A stretch of DNA of 64,000 bases. Origin: Blastocatellia bacterium. Its GTDB lineage: Bacteria > Acidobacteriota > Blastocatellia > Pyrinomonadales > Pyrinomonadaceae. Both the position numbers and the translations under genes were made by a program. Below the pieces are notes generated by a model, which was given only the letters and a program-made list of their open reading frames with translations, made no database searches and was not told the origin of the DNA. Within the stretch, counting starts at the first letter, position 1. Every line of letters starts with the position of its first letter. The DNA lies in contig PMSM01000006.1 of assembly GCA_003168335.1 (NCBI GenBank), positions 1-64,000 of the forward strand. The letters are read 5' to 3'. Below are positions 1 through 9,582 of the stretch, piece by piece.

Positions 1-1
1 C

Positions 2-1027
2 ATGGATGGTTTCGAGCTGGCTCGGACTATTAAATCTGAGCCTAGTATTGCCGGGATGCATTTGGTGATGTTGACCTCGTTCGGCGAGCGCGGACATGGG
101 GCGATGGCGCGCAAGGCAGGGGTTGCAGCCTACCTTACCAAGCCGGTGCGTCAGTCTCAGCTGTTTGACTGCCTGGCCAATGTGATCAGCGCCGCGGCCG
201 GCCCACCAGAGCAACTCGACACCTCTTCGCAACCGGAGTTACTCACCAAACATACCTTGAAGGAAGCTAAAATGAGTTCGAACAAACTTATTCTGCTCGC
301 CGAAGACAACATCGTGAATCAAAAGGTGGCCATTCGCCAGTTGCAGAAGCTGGGTTACCGCGCCGACGCGGTCGCGGACGGACGCGAGGCCATCGAAGCC
401 TTGAGTCGCATCCACTACGATCTGGTTTTGATGGATTGTCAGATGCCGCAAATGGACGGTTATGAAGCGACCGCGGAGATCAGGCGGCGTGAAGGTAACC
501 GGAAACACACACCGATAGTGGCCATGACGGCGCACGCGCTGACCGGCGACCGAGAAAAATGTATCGCGGCGGGGATGGACGAATACATAACCAAGCCCGT
601 CAAGCCCGAGGAACTAAGACGCGTGCTTGAACTCTTCTGCAAGACTCCGAGCACCGACTCAGGAGATCCAACCGGCCCCACAACTGCGCCGTTGGTCGAC
701 GTTGACCGAATGCACGAAGTGATGGGAGACGGGGCGGTAGAGCTTGACGAGATTGTGAAGCTATATCTGGATCAAATGGACCAGAACCTTCACAAGCTGA
801 GTGCCGCAGTCGCTTCCGGCGATCACGGCGAAGTCGAATTGATAGCCCACAACTGCGCCGGCACCAGCGCCAACTGCGGCATGACCGCGGTCGCGATCCC
901 GCTTCGCGAGCTCGAGGCCGCAGGCAGGACCGGTTGCCTGGATCACGCTCCTGCGGTCCTGGCACAAGCTAACCGGCTGTTTGAGCAAACCCGTGCGTGT
1001 CTTACTCAGCATAGGGCCCTCGGCTGA
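2..1027 (+). CDS. Hybrid sensor kinase C-terminus (REC-REC-Hpt), 5' truncated by window edge
   Basis: The reading frame is already open at the window edge, so this is the C-terminal part of a larger phosphorelay protein. Residues 1-65 are the second half of a receiver domain (conserved T-K-P at 46-48). Residues 95-212 are a complete receiver: acidic pair E101-D102, phospho-acceptor D145 in LMDCQMP, and K198 in TKP. Residues 235-335 form an Hpt domain with H283 in the AHNCAGTSANCG block. This order is typical of hybrid histidine kinases that feed a multistep relay; the kinase core would lie upstream. An internal ATG at 272 has a purine-rich AAGGAAG upstream and might allow separate synthesis of REC2-Hpt, but that is speculative. 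The genes downstream are further relay parts on the same strand. Confidence 0.9.
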   Translation: MDGFELARTIKSEPSIAGMHLVMLTSFGERGHGAMARKAGVAAYLTKPVRQSQLFDCLANVISAAAGPPEQLDTSSQPELLTKHTLKEAKMSSNKLILLAEDNIVNQKVAIRQLQKLGYRADAVADGREAIEALSRIHYDLVLMDCQMPQMDGYEATAEIRRREGNRKHTPIVAMTAHALTGDREKCIAAGMDEYITKPVKPEELRRVLELFCKTPSTDSGDPTGPTTAPLVDVDRMHEVMGDGAVELDEIVKLYLDQMDQNLHKLSAAVASGDHGEVELIAHNCAGTSANCGMTAVAIPLRELEAAGRTGCLDHAPAVLAQANRLFEQTRACLTQHRALG

Positions 1028-1089
1028 ATCGAGGGTGGTTTTAAGGAACGAATACCCAACCGAACCTGGAAAGAACTGAGGATTGAGCG

Positions 1090-1518
1090 ATGGAGAATTT
1101 TCGATTCAAGTTAAAACAAACAACCCCTAACCGGGTCCTGGTTGCCGATGACGATCCAGTTATGAGACACCTCGTAACGACCATCATCAAGCAGCGGGAG
1201 TGCGAAGCAGTCGTGGCAAATGACGGCCGCGAGGCTTATCGCATCCTTCAGACTGATTCACAATTCCGGGCCGCGATCATCGACATGACGATGCCCTTTC
1301 TTGAAGGTCTTGATCTGATTCGCTACATGAGATCGGAGAGACGCCTGATGCGGATTCCCATCATGATGATTTCAGCCAAGCAGGACATCAAACTTATGAC
1401 CAGCAGTTTCTCGGCCGGGGCTACGGCGTTTCTTCCGAAGCCTTTTACGTCCGAGCAGCTGCAAAGCGCGATCCGCATGCTACTCGGGAACGGATCTTCG
1501 GCCCGAAGGGCGGCCTAG
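1090..1518 (+). CDS. Stand-alone receiver (CheY-like) response regulator
   Basis: A 142-residue single-domain response regulator. It has the acidic cluster D20-D21-D22, phospho-acceptor D65 (IIDMTMP), the switch Ser of ISAK near 95 and K117 in LPKPF. There is no output domain, so it probably passes phosphate on or acts by protein contact, as CheY and Spo0F do. It is clearly paralogous to the receiver at 5336-5806: both share the RLMRIPI block and FLPKPFT. It lies 62 nt after the hybrid kinase fragment and just before an Hpt protein, which fits one relay operon. Which kinase feeds it cannot be told from sequence. Confidence 0.92.
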   Translation: MENFRFKLKQTTPNRVLVADDDPVMRHLVTTIIKQRECEAVVANDGREAYRILQTDSQFRAAIIDMTMPFLEGLDLIRYMRSERRLMRIPIMMISAKQDIKLMTSSFSAGATAFLPKPFTSEQLQSAIRMLLGNGSSARRAA

Positions 1519-1546
1519 GTGCTGTTGTCCGCGCAAGGAGATGATG

Positions 1547-1990
1547 ATGTCATTTGACCAGGTTACTAACAATGGAAACGAGGGAATCAATCCCCACGCG
1601 TTCGCCACGCCAAGTCCTCCCGGGATCACAAGCGACGCCGTGGACATGGAATTGCTCAACGCCTTCGAAGAATTACAGCTCGGCGATGGATCCGACCTGA
1701 TTGTTGAGCTGATCGATCTCTACCTCCTCGATGCGGCACAGCGCGTCACGGAGATCCGTGAGGCTTCGATCGAAACCGAGTGGGTCTTGCTAAAGCGAGC
1801 AGCTCATACTCTAAGAGGAAGCAGCGGCAGTCTGGGCGTGCGCCACGTGGCGGAGATTTGCGAAAGGCTGGAACGGATGGATGGTCGTGATTCGCCGCAG
1901 ACGGTCGCGGATCTGGTGCGGCTGTTGGAGTACGAATCTGCTATGGCGAGCGCGTCACTTGCGGCAGTACGGCAAAGGAGACTGAATTGA
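1547..1990 (+). CDS. Hpt (histidine phosphotransfer) domain protein
   Basis: A small protein with an Hpt domain over roughly the last 110 residues; the phospho-accepting His lies in RAAHTLRGSSGSLG, close to the consensus HxLKGSSxxLG. Three ATGs occur in tandem from 1541. The AAGGAG at 1535-1540 has ideal spacing only to the third (1547), so that start is used. The N-terminal 30 residues are Pro/Thr/Asn-rich and look like a linker. Its stop codon overlaps the start of the next response regulator, so the two are probably translationally coupled. Expected role: moving phosphate between receivers of this cluster. Confidence 0.88.
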   Translation: MSFDQVTNNGNEGINPHAFATPSPPGITSDAVDMELLNAFEELQLGDGSDLIVELIDLYLLDAAQRVTEIREASIETEWVLLKRAAHTLRGSSGSLGVRHVAEICERLERMDGRDSPQTVADLVRLLEYESAMASASLAAVRQRRLN

Positions 1991-2625
1991 GAGTTGTGAT
2001 TGCTGAAGACGATGCTGTTTCGCGGCGCATCCTCGAAACGCTGCTTCGTAAGTGGGGATACGAGGTCACTACGACCCTGGATGGTGAAGCTGCCTGGGAG
2101 GTGCTGCAAGGACCAAACGCGCCTTCATTGGCGATTCTGGACGTCATGATGCCAGGAATTGACGGCCTGGAACTCTGCCGCCGGCTGCGCCAGTCGCCGG
2201 GCAGCATGGCTCCCTATATCATTTTGCTCACCGCCACTCAGGGCGTCCGCGAGATCGTTAAGGGAATTGAGGCCGGCGCCGATGACTATCTAACCAAGCC
2301 TTACGATCGTGATGAGTTGCGGGTGCGCGTGCAGGTTGGTGCGCGGATCATCGAACTCCAGACGAAATTGGCTGAGCGGGTTTCTGAGCTGGAAGTCGCC
2401 CTGAATCACGTCAAGCAACTACAGGGAATTCTACCCATCTGCTCATACTGCAAAAAAATTCGTAACGACTTGAACTACTGGCAAAATGTTGAAAGCTACG
2501 TCGCCGACCATTCGCAAGCTGAATTCTCACACGGCATCTGTCCTTCCTGTTACGAAACGACGGTGAAGCCTCAGCTCGAATCGCTGCAAATCTCTGTGTC
2601 AGCGGAATCAGACCTCAGCAACTGA
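1987..2625 (+). CDS. Response regulator with C-terminal Cys-rich (CxxC...CPxC) module
   Basis: 212 residues starting at a TTG (1987) that overlaps the previous stop (TTGA), with AAAGGAG just upstream. The receiver spans residues 1-120 with D8-D9, phospho-acceptor D52 (ILDVMMPG) and K104 (TKPY). A helical linker (120-145) leads to a compact tail with C152-x2-C155, then H182 and C185-x2-C188 (ILPICSYCKKIR, then SHGICPSC). The four cysteines suggest zinc or another metal, or a redox centre. This tail occurs at the ends of many bacterial REC and PAS proteins but has no assigned role that I know of. Co-transcription with the Hpt protein suggests it is a terminal acceptor of the relay. Confidence 0.88.
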   Translation: MRVVIAEDDAVSRRILETLLRKWGYEVTTTLDGEAAWEVLQGPNAPSLAILDVMMPGIDGLELCRRLRQSPGSMAPYIILLTATQGVREIVKGIEAGADDYLTKPYDRDELRVRVQVGARIIELQTKLAERVSELEVALNHVKQLQGILPICSYCKKIRNDLNYWQNVESYVADHSQAEFSHGICPSCYETTVKPQLESLQISVSAESDLSN

Positions 2626-2812
2626 CATTCACAGTGGCACACCAGATGCCCTAACAACTCTGGGCGCTGCTCAAGTGCCGTAATCGCATTGTCAGCGGGC
2701 AGAACACCCCGGCGTTCGTCACCAGGCGTTCGCTTCTGCCGCAAAATTTCTCGCCTCCCCTCAACCAGCGTTCGTCAACCGACGAACAAAAAGAAATAAG
2801 GAAGACCCCAAA

Positions 2813-4324
2813 ATGCTTTCGATCCACCGAACGATTCGATTTGTTTCCGTTCCGTTTCTCGTCGTCGCAATCTCCCTTACTCAAACGACTCTTGGCGCGA
2901 CCAGGCATCCAGCCAAAGCCCCGCAGCGCGCGCGGGCAGAAAAGCGCCAGTCGCCGGCCAGGAATAACCGCGCCGAGCGCAAGCGCGTTGAAGCCAGGCG
3001 CGCTGAAGAAAGGCGTCGGGCTGAAGCAGAGCGACTTGCGGCCATAGCCCGGCAGCGCGCGCTTGAAGAAGCAATGCGCGCAAGCGTGCAATCGATGATC
3101 GAAAAAGATGATGTCGCCGGCGAAGATCCGGAAATACGACGCGTCGCAGTTAACGCTCTCGGTCACCATGCCGGCACCGTGGTAGTCATGGATCCACAGA
3201 CCGGTCGCATTTACACAGTCGTAAATCAACAGTGGGCATTGCGTGAAGGTTTTAAGCCCTGCTCCACAATCAAACTGGTTACCGGACTGGCCGGCTTGAA
3301 TGAAAAGATAATCGATCCCGCCAACACCACCGCGATCTCTTACACGAACAAAGTTGACCTCACGAGCGCCCTGGCACATTCCAAGAACGACTACTTTCAG
3401 CAGGTCGGCGGACAAGTCGGCTTTAACAAGATGATTTCATACGCGCGTCAACTCGGACTGGGCGAGAAGACGGGCATCAATGTTCGGGATGAATCTCAAG
3501 GCAGCGTACCAAAGAGCAAGTCAGGCTTTGCCGTCAATCACATGTCCTCGCATGGCGATGATTTCAAGGTAACGGCGCTGCAGCTGGCAACGCTCGTTTC
3601 AGCCATGGCAAATGGCGGCAAATTGATTACTCCGTTCGTGCCTCGCACGGAGAAAGATGAAAAGAGATCGGCACCCAAAGTTCGTCGCTTGCTCAACATC
3701 AACGCGGACTCTTTCCAGCAAATGGTTCCCGGAATGATCGGCTCAGTCAGTTACGGTTCGGGCCGGCGCGCATTCAATCCGCAGGAGATCATCGCCGGCA
3801 AGACCGGTACCTGCATTGAGCAGGGCACCTGGATTGGTCTGTTCACTTCGTATGCTCCGCAAAGCGATCCTCGCCTCGCCGTGGTGGTCATTGCCCGGGG
3901 CGCTGATGGTCGCAACCATTTCCCCGTCACTGTCGCCGGCCGGATCTACCGCGATTTGATTGGCCGCTTCGGCGCACCACCAAAAGAACAGATCGCCGCC
4001 GCTGCCCAGTCACAAACCAGGAGAGTTGATACAACCGCAAAGGCAGCAACATCCGCGGCAGAAAAGGATGCAACCGACGCTGATGATGACGAGTCCGATG
4101 CGGCAGACGATGACAGCGCGACCAATGCGGCGCCCCGGAAGATCGAGACGCCCACAACAGTTTGGGGCGATCCCCGCACTCTCGTCGATCGCAAGGTCAA
4201 ACGCGTCCTAATGCCAATCCCAAGCCGAACCGCCCAACCCGCGGCTGCCGCTTTGAAAACTTCACCCACGACCGAATCAAAGGCAGTTCAGAGACCCCGG
4301 CGAGTCGGTGTCATACGGCCATAG
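2813..4324 (+). CDS. Secreted penicillin-binding transpeptidase-domain protein
   Basis: 503 residues with an N-terminal signal or anchor segment (about 1-29). A highly charged Arg/Glu/Ala-rich helix follows (about 35-95), then a penicillin-binding transpeptidase domain (about 115-390). All three active-site motifs are present: S151-T-I-K154, S190-K-N192 and K330-T-G332. The N-terminal dimerisation domain usual in class B PBPs is missing, so it resembles the minimal transpeptidases related to class D beta-lactamases. The tail after 390 is low-complexity, Ala/Asp-rich and then basic. Likely a periplasmic D,D-transpeptidase or regulatory PBP; a beta-lactamase cannot be excluded. It lies alone between signalling genes. 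Confidence 0.85.
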   Translation: MLSIHRTIRFVSVPFLVVAISLTQTTLGATRHPAKAPQRARAEKRQSPARNNRAERKRVEARRAEERRRAEAERLAAIARQRALEEAMRASVQSMIEKDDVAGEDPEIRRVAVNALGHHAGTVVVMDPQTGRIYTVVNQQWALREGFKPCSTIKLVTGLAGLNEKIIDPANTTAISYTNKVDLTSALAHSKNDYFQQVGGQVGFNKMISYARQLGLGEKTGINVRDESQGSVPKSKSGFAVNHMSSHGDDFKVTALQLATLVSAMANGGKLITPFVPRTEKDEKRSAPKVRRLLNINADSFQQMVPGMIGSVSYGSGRRAFNPQEIIAGKTGTCIEQGTWIGLFTSYAPQSDPRLAVVVIARGADGRNHFPVTVAGRIYRDLIGRFGAPPKEQIAAAAQSQTRRVDTTAKAATSAAEKDATDADDDESDAADDDSATNAAPRKIETPTTVWGDPRTLVDRKVKRVLMPIPSRTAQPAAAALKTSPTTESKAVQRPRRVGVIRP

Positions 4325-4398
4325 GCTGGTGATGTTTACGCTCAATGCTCTCAAAGAGTGGCGCAGCTCACGCGTCACCTGAACCTCGGAAGTAAACC

Positions 4399-5310
4399 AT
4401 GAAAAGTCCTGAAAGAAACCATCGACTCTTCTCTCTCTTCTTTCTTAGTCTAGCCACAATTCTGTTGAGGCTGCCGGCACAGGGCGCGGTCATCATCGTC
4501 GATGACCCGCTCAATGTTGGAGATGTTTTGATTGGACCTTGCGGCGTCCCCGGCGCGATGGGCCCGACCGGAGTGAACGACGACTTTACCAACCGCAGCA
4601 TTAATACCGGGATCGCCAACGTACCACCCGGCGGTGTTACTACGACCGCGGGCACAATCGTTTTCAGGAACACGGTACAGAATACCGGTGCGGCCGACGA
4701 TGTGTTTGTGATCAGCGCACCAGTTGTGCCGGCAGGCTTCACGATCGAGATCAGCATCAACAACGCCGACACTTACTCGATCCTCGAACCAACAGGTCGA
4801 GGCGTCAGTCTACCGCTGGCCTATCGGGCCGCGGGGATCGTGCTCGTCCGCGTTACGGCGCCGGCGGGTCTCCGTGTCCTAGCCGGCTTTGACGTCGTTG
4901 TTCGCGCGACTTCGACTGCGACTGTAACGGCGGCGAACGAAACGATCGATCGTCTCTACACCGGTTTCGTTCGACTCGATAAATCCACGGCCGTCGTTAA
5001 CAGCTCGGGCAATTCGACCGTGGCTGGACCGGGAGCAGAGATCGAATTCGCCATCACGTATTCAAATGTAAGCACCGCCGCCGGCGTCGGTAACTCTTTG
5101 CTGACGGCCTACAATCTCGTCATTAACGAAAATGGTAACGCTACTCCTAACAATTGGGGCCAGACTACCGAGCACATTATCGGGGCTTCCGACACGCAAG
5201 GTGGCACCATCATCGGCGACCGGGATGGCTCTACCTCGCTTACCGACATGATCACGACCCTCGAGCCCGGGCAATCAGGCGTTTTCAAATTCAAACGGAG
5301 AGTTCGGTAA
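4399..5310 (+). CDS. Secreted protein of unknown function with beta-sandwich repeats
   Basis: 303 residues with a signal peptide (basic N-terminus, hydrophobic 11-25, cleavage probably after AQG). The remainder is Thr/Val/Asn-rich with few charges and reads as two beta-sandwich segments. The second (about 185-300), with phrases such as EIEFAITYSN, resembles the DUF11-type conserved-repeat domains of bacterial surface proteins. A GGAAG lies 12 nt before the ATG. No catalytic motif is visible. Its place between a cell-wall transpeptidase and receivers hints at a surface role, but the function is unknown. Confidence 0.75.
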   Translation: MKSPERNHRLFSLFFLSLATILLRLPAQGAVIIVDDPLNVGDVLIGPCGVPGAMGPTGVNDDFTNRSINTGIANVPPGGVTTTAGTIVFRNTVQNTGAADDVFVISAPVVPAGFTIEISINNADTYSILEPTGRGVSLPLAYRAAGIVLVRVTAPAGLRVLAGFDVVVRATSTATVTAANETIDRLYTGFVRLDKSTAVVNSSGNSTVAGPGAEIEFAITYSNVSTAAGVGNSLLTAYNLVINENGNATPNNWGQTTEHIIGASDTQGGTIIGDRDGSTSLTDMITTLEPGQSGVFKFKRRVR

Positions 5311-5335
5311 TCAAGTTTTTCGCGCGGGGGTCTCG

Positions 5336-5806
5336 ATGTCCCTGGATAACTCACGAGTAACCAGCAACTGCCAAATAGTCTCAGCAGCAACGACGCTTGG
5401 GATGCGCGAGCCTGGCCGCGTACTCGTAGCCGACAACGACCCCACTACCGGACGCCGGCTAATCTCGATTGGCGAGAAAGAAGGCTACCAGGTCATCACT
5501 GTTGCAGATGGCCGCGAGGCTTACCGGATGCTGAAGTCCGACGGCAACTTCCAGGTTGCCGTGTTCGATATGGCGATGCCACAGCTCAACGGAGTCGAGA
5601 TCGTTCGCTACATGAAGACTGAGAAGCGACTGATGCGAATTCCGATTGTGATCGTCGCCGGCAATCAAGGGCTGAAACTTATCGCCGAATGCTTTGCCGC
5701 CGGCGCCATCGCCTTTCTGCCAAAGCCCTTCACCACTGAACAATTGCGGCGGACGCTGCGCATGGCGGTCAGCAGCTGCCAATCTTCAAAGAGGTCTAAT
5801 GCATAA
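5336..5806 (+). CDS. Stand-alone receiver response regulator, paralogue of the 1090 gene
   Basis: 156 residues: about 25 poorly structured residues, then a receiver with acidic residues around D33, phospho-acceptor D78 (VFDMAMP) and K130 (LPKPFT). It shares long blocks with the receiver at 1090-1518, pointing to local duplication. The expected acidic pair is written DND here instead of DDD. It has no output domain. The PAS protein at 5799 begins inside its last codons, indicating translational coupling. Confidence 0.9.
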   Translation: MSLDNSRVTSNCQIVSAATTLGMREPGRVLVADNDPTTGRRLISIGEKEGYQVITVADGREAYRMLKSDGNFQVAVFDMAMPQLNGVEIVRYMKTEKRLMRIPIVIVAGNQGLKLIAECFAAGAIAFLPKPFTTEQLRRTLRMAVSSCQSSKRSNA

Positions 5807-6239
5807 CCCCCCTGAACACGACCGACCCAACCTCGGGCTCGCTCACCGCGCCGTCGTCTATTCATATGACCTTAACGGCAATATTACATCCCTAAATCAT
5901 GAAGGAGAGCGGCTCTCGGGTTATACCAGCGAGGAAGCTTGCCGGATGAACATTGCGGAAGTAATTGACCCGGAATCCGCCGGCCACATTCATGAGCAGA
6001 TTCTGCGTGATGCGAAAGAGCGCGTGGGCACGGTTTATGAGATCGATGTGATCGCGAAGGATGGGCACCGCATTCCCCTGGAAGTGAGTACGCGAGTTGT
6101 CTTACGCGAGGGAGAGCGAATTGAAATTCAGGGAATCGCCGTCCCATCAGTGATTCGCAGTCAATCTTTCTTCTCTACGGGATTGCGATGTGTGGACAAG
6201 GATTTCTGTTACGGAAATATGCCCGGGCGTATGGACTGA
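5799..6239 (+). CDS. PAS-domain protein without kinase module
   Basis: The start is the ATG at 5799, which overlaps the last 8 nt of the preceding receiver gene and has AAAGAGG upstream. The 146 residues form one PAS domain (about 12-120). It has the typical YDLNGNIT, GYTSEEA and a later VIAKDGHRIPLEVS strand pattern, as in sensory PAS modules upstream of kinases. No histidine kinase, GGDEF or HTH follows, and the last 25 residues (Cys- and Phe-rich) match nothing I know. It is either a stand-alone sensory adaptor for the coupled receiver or the remnant of a truncated PAS kinase. A 540-nt gap without a convincing gene follows. Confidence 0.75.
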   Translation: MHNPPEHDRPNLGLAHRAVVYSYDLNGNITSLNHEGERLSGYTSEEACRMNIAEVIDPESAGHIHEQILRDAKERVGTVYEIDVIAKDGHRIPLEVSTRVVLREGERIEIQGIAVPSVIRSQSFFSTGLRCVDKDFCYGNMPGRMD

Positions 6240-6777
6240 AAAAGCAACTTATAGATTCTAAGCGGGCGTAACTGTGCCAGGTAGAATGTCCGTCAGGAAG
6301 GGCAAAACGGAACAACCAGGTCGATTGGCCGGGGACAGATGCCTCAATCCGGATCTGTCTATCAACCAGAGGGCCCTTGGGCCCATCGAATACCAGAACC
6401 CTTATGCCGCATAGTTAGGCCAAATTAGTTGGCGGGATGTGATCCGCACGCGCTGTGCTTGACGGCACAAAGCTTGCTCTGTAGATATTCGAGCAAAGCT
6501 GCGCACCCAGGTTCGCAGCGACGCCCAACGAAACCGGTGATGGCAATCCAGGATCAGCCCCGATCCAAAATTAGTTCAAGCCGCTATCACTCAAAGGCAG
6601 CCCGAAGCGTTGCCACAACCTCACCTTATCCTGAGCGTAAACGGGATCACTGACCGGCGTCTCCTTCGAATCGATTCCGGAAAGTGATTGAGCAGCGTTT
6701 AAGTAAAGGCGCGCAAACGGCGCCGGCAAAAACGCCCTCGACCGCAAAGCACGCCAAATTTACACGGAGAAACTTAC
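6240..6777 (+). other. 538-nt non-coding gap with hairpins, possible long leader
   Basis: No ORF here shows coding character or a ribosome binding site. Two structures stand out. One is a perfect palindrome, GGGCCCTTGGGCCC, near 6370. The other is a hairpin near 6469-6500 in which TTGCTC pairs with GAGCAA. The stretch just before the next gene (6735-6775) is rich in CGCCAAATTTACACGG-like sequence, reminiscent of the dispersed repeats elsewhere in the window. It could be a long 5' leader of the 6778 gene, but I could not match it to a known riboswitch. Confidence 0.4.
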
Positions 6778-8148
6778 ATGCCTTCCTACCGCACACTACT
6801 CCTCAGGGCGTTTTGCCTCGCTTCCTTGATCGTGTGCTTGATGAACGCCGCCACCGGAGCCACTCTGGCTTCGAAGGCCAGGGTTGATGGCGGCCGCAAT
6901 CGAGTGAGGTTCGTCGCTGTCAAGCCAGCGAACACTGGCTCGGTTGAGCCCGCCAGCCCCACGTACAAGTGGAACGTAATTGATCGAGGATTACCGTTGC
7001 TTGGCCTCCCGAATAGTCATTTGACGGCCGGACTGGATCAATCACTCACTTATCCGCTGGATCAATTCAGCTTTCCACTTTTCCAGGCACTCACTTACGA
7101 CGATGAGCATGCCCTTTATCTCCTGCCTTCGCTCTCAAAAGAAAGCAAGGGCATCCATTTCATTGAGTTCGCACTAACCGAGAGCAAGAACACGTACACG
7201 TCAGTCGACGGCGCCAACCTCAAGCTCATTGACAATGACAACATGAAAACTGTGCGGACCGGCGACGGGACGAAATATATTTTTGTTCGCTATCCCGACG
7301 GCGAATTCAGATGTGCGAGCATTAAGGATTCCAGTGGCGTCTATCTCAACCTGCTTTACACCGCGAACGGCTTAGTGCTGCACGGCGTCGTGGATTCTTC
7401 CGGCCGCACGATCACGTTCAACTATGCGAGCGATGGGATCAAGTCAATCACGCAGACATGGATGGCGAACTCGGAAGGTTTGACGAAGACCTGGCTGGTC
7501 GGTGACCAGCCAGAGAGCCTTATCGACCCGGCGGTGAAGTACTCGCATTCAGTCGGATCGTTAATGACCAAGGCGTTGCCCAGTAATGCCGTGGTGCGAC
7601 AATACACGGCCGCGATGGCTGCCTCAGATAAAACACTGGCGCAGATTTTTGGTGGGCCCCACGCGGTCGCGGGCGCCAATGGATTCGAACCGGCCGGACT
7701 TGCGGCGGCGTATCCGTTCTATCGCGGAGACATTATCGGTGACGATGGGACCGAACGACGAGGACATCTCTCGTATGCAATGCACCTCTATGGCAGTTCA
7801 GACGGGACCAGCGACTCTCCCCTGTATGTCCCGGCGGGCTTTACTCAACACAGTGGCCAACCTTCACCGACCGACGCGGTAGTAACTTTTTATTATCCGC
7901 GGCTGGGAAATCTGACCGACGTCACGCTGGCCGTATTTCACGTTGCCGACTTTCAGATTAGTTATGAAGGTGAGCGGGTCCGGATCGGAAGCATCGGCGG
8001 CCCTGGGGGTTCGTCTGCGTTTTACAAACATTCGCATCTCGAATTCTATCGCGGCAACGCGGGACTGCCGCCGCTCGGAGCACGCCCGGGTCTGCGCATC
8101 GATCCCGCTACGGTTTTCACAGCCACATCCGACGGTCCCGGAAAATAA
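6778..8148 (+). CDS. Secreted protein with RHS/YD-like strand pattern, unknown function
   Basis: 456 residues with a signal peptide (hydrophobic stretch about 7-25, cleavage near ATGA). Residues about 125-230 have repeated Asp-Gly turns and alternating strands (TGDGTKYIFVRYPDGEF, then DSSGRTITFNYASDG). This pattern is seen in YD/RHS-type repeat proteins but does not amount to a full array. There are no toxin-like or catalytic motifs. It sits alone between the PAS protein and the REC-kinase, preceded by a long non-coding region. Probably an extracellular or surface protein. Confidence 0.7.
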   Translation: MPSYRTLLLRAFCLASLIVCLMNAATGATLASKARVDGGRNRVRFVAVKPANTGSVEPASPTYKWNVIDRGLPLLGLPNSHLTAGLDQSLTYPLDQFSFPLFQALTYDDEHALYLLPSLSKESKGIHFIEFALTESKNTYTSVDGANLKLIDNDNMKTVRTGDGTKYIFVRYPDGEFRCASIKDSSGVYLNLLYTANGLVLHGVVDSSGRTITFNYASDGIKSITQTWMANSEGLTKTWLVGDQPESLIDPAVKYSHSVGSLMTKALPSNAVVRQYTAAMAASDKTLAQIFGGPHAVAGANGFEPAGLAAAYPFYRGDIIGDDGTERRGHLSYAMHLYGSSDGTSDSPLYVPAGFTQHSGQPSPTDAVVTFYYPRLGNLTDVTLAVFHVADFQISYEGERVRIGSIGGPGGSSAFYKHSHLEFYRGNAGLPPLGARPGLRIDPATVFTATSDGPGK

Positions 8149-8195
8149 CGCCTACGCGATCACTCCTTCATTCACTCGACAAAGAAACCCACCAA

Positions 8196-9560
8196 ATGAA
8201 CACCGGGCTAAACGAGGCAAGGGATATATCGCATGACGCTGGGCTGGTAATGCGCGGCCCAACTCATACCCTGTTTTTTGATCCCGAATACGCCGAAAGC
8301 CATGACCGCCGCATTCTCGTCGTTGATGACGAAGAGTGTGTGCGGCAGCTCTTCACTTCATATCTGGGTGAAACTTATTCCTGCGCGGCTGCGGCCGACG
8401 CCCAGGAGGCCCTTGAGCTGCTCTCGCGCGAACCCTTCGCTCTGGTCGTAACGGACGTGCAGTTGCCCGGACTGAGCGGGATCGAACTGCTCCGCAAAAT
8501 TACCGACCGCTACAAGACCACCGCAGTGATCATCGTCTCCGGCATCGACCGCAGCCAACGAGTGATGGATGCGATCAGACTTGGTGCGTCGGACTATCTG
8601 GTCAAGCCGTGCGAGCTGGATGTGCTGTCGATCTCTGTTGAGCGAGCTTTGGAAAGACGAATATTGGTGCGCAATGCGCGCCGGTACAAACAGGACCTCG
8701 AAAACCGTAACGCGGAACTTGCTCGTCAAAAGACTGAAATGGAGCGGCTTCAGGCTCAGGTCTTACAGGTGGAAAAAATGGCCTCGCTGGGTCAAATGGC
8801 CGCCGGTGTGGCGCACGAGTTGAACAATCCAGCCGGCTTTATCTACAGCAACATCGATCTGTTGAAAGAACATATCGACCGATTAAAGAGGTGCCTGGCT
8901 GACTATGATGACGTTCAGCTTTCACCGGAAGCCGCCGCGCGAATAGCCGCGATCAAGAAAGAGATTGATTACGACAACATCGTCGCCGACCTGGGTTCGA
9001 TTCTCTCCGATTGCCATATCGGCGCCGAACGCATTCGCGACGTAGTTCAGAATCTGCGTCTGTTTTCGCGTCTGGATGAATCGGCGGTCAAGCGAGTCGA
9101 CCTCAATGAAGGGATTGAGTCGACCGTGCGTCTACTCTCGGGATATTACAAGTCGGGCAGCATAACTCTCGTTCGCGACTACGGCGAGATTCCGCAAGTC
9201 AACTGTTACGCCGCTCAACTGAATCAGGTCTGGATGAACTTGCTGGTCAACGCCGCCCAGGCCATCGGAGAGTCCGAAGGCGAAGTGCGAATCACGACCG
9301 GCTGCGAAGGACACACCGTGATTGTGTCCATCAACGACACCGGCCCAGGGATTCCGCCTGAGCAGCTAAAGAAAATCTTTGATCCTTTCTTCACCACTAA
9401 ACCGGTCGGAGAAGGCACGGGTCTGGGCCTTTCAATCTCTCACGGAATTATTCAGCGGCATGGCGGCAAGATCGAAGTTGAGAGCGCCACCGGCCAGGGA
9501 ACAACGTTTACCATTTCTTTGCCTGTCGATGCCGAGTTGGATTTAGCCCCGGTAAATTGA
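8196..9560 (+). CDS. Receiver-histidine kinase (REC-HisKA-HATPase)
   Basis: 454 residues. An N-terminal receiver (about 38-155; D44-D45, phospho-acceptor D87, K137) is followed by a coiled coil (about 155-195). Then comes a HisKA domain with H207 in GVAHELNNP and a HATPase_c domain. The latter has an N box around [18 protein letters not shown] (G1) and [11 protein letters not shown] (G2). There are no membrane segments, so this is a cytoplasmic kinase controlled by its own receiver, as in relay kinases. An ATG at 8250 is an alternative start because the first 20 residues are not conserved-looking. The REC protein 22 nt downstream is its likely partner. Confidence 0.93.
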   Translation: MNTGLNEARDISHDAGLVMRGPTHTLFFDPEYAESHDRRILVVDDEECVRQLFTSYLGETYSCAAAADAQEALELLSREPFALVVTDVQLPGLSGIELLRKITDRYKTTAVIIVSGIDRSQRVMDAIRLGASDYLVKPCELDVLSISVERALERRILVRNARRYKQDLENRNAELARQKTEMERLQAQVLQVEKMASLGQMAAGVAHELNNPAGFIYSNIDLLKEHIDRLKRCLADYDDVQLSPEAAARIAAIKKEIDYDNIVADLGSILSDCHIGAERIRDVVQNLRLFSRLDESAVKRVDLNEGIESTVRLLSGYYKSGSITLVRDYGEIPQVNCYAAQLNQVWMNLLVNAAQAIGESEGEVRITTGCEGHTVIVSINDTGPGIPPEQLKKIFDPFFTTKPVGEGTGLGLSISHGIIQRHGGKIEVESATGQGTTFTISLPVDAELDLAPVN

Positions 9561-9582
9561 AAATCAGAACGAGGTAACAAGA

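Noticed and set aside
6240-6777. Cyclic-di-GMP or other riboswitch
   Set aside because: Hairpins are present but I could not place the conserved tetraloop/receptor or junction bases of a known class.
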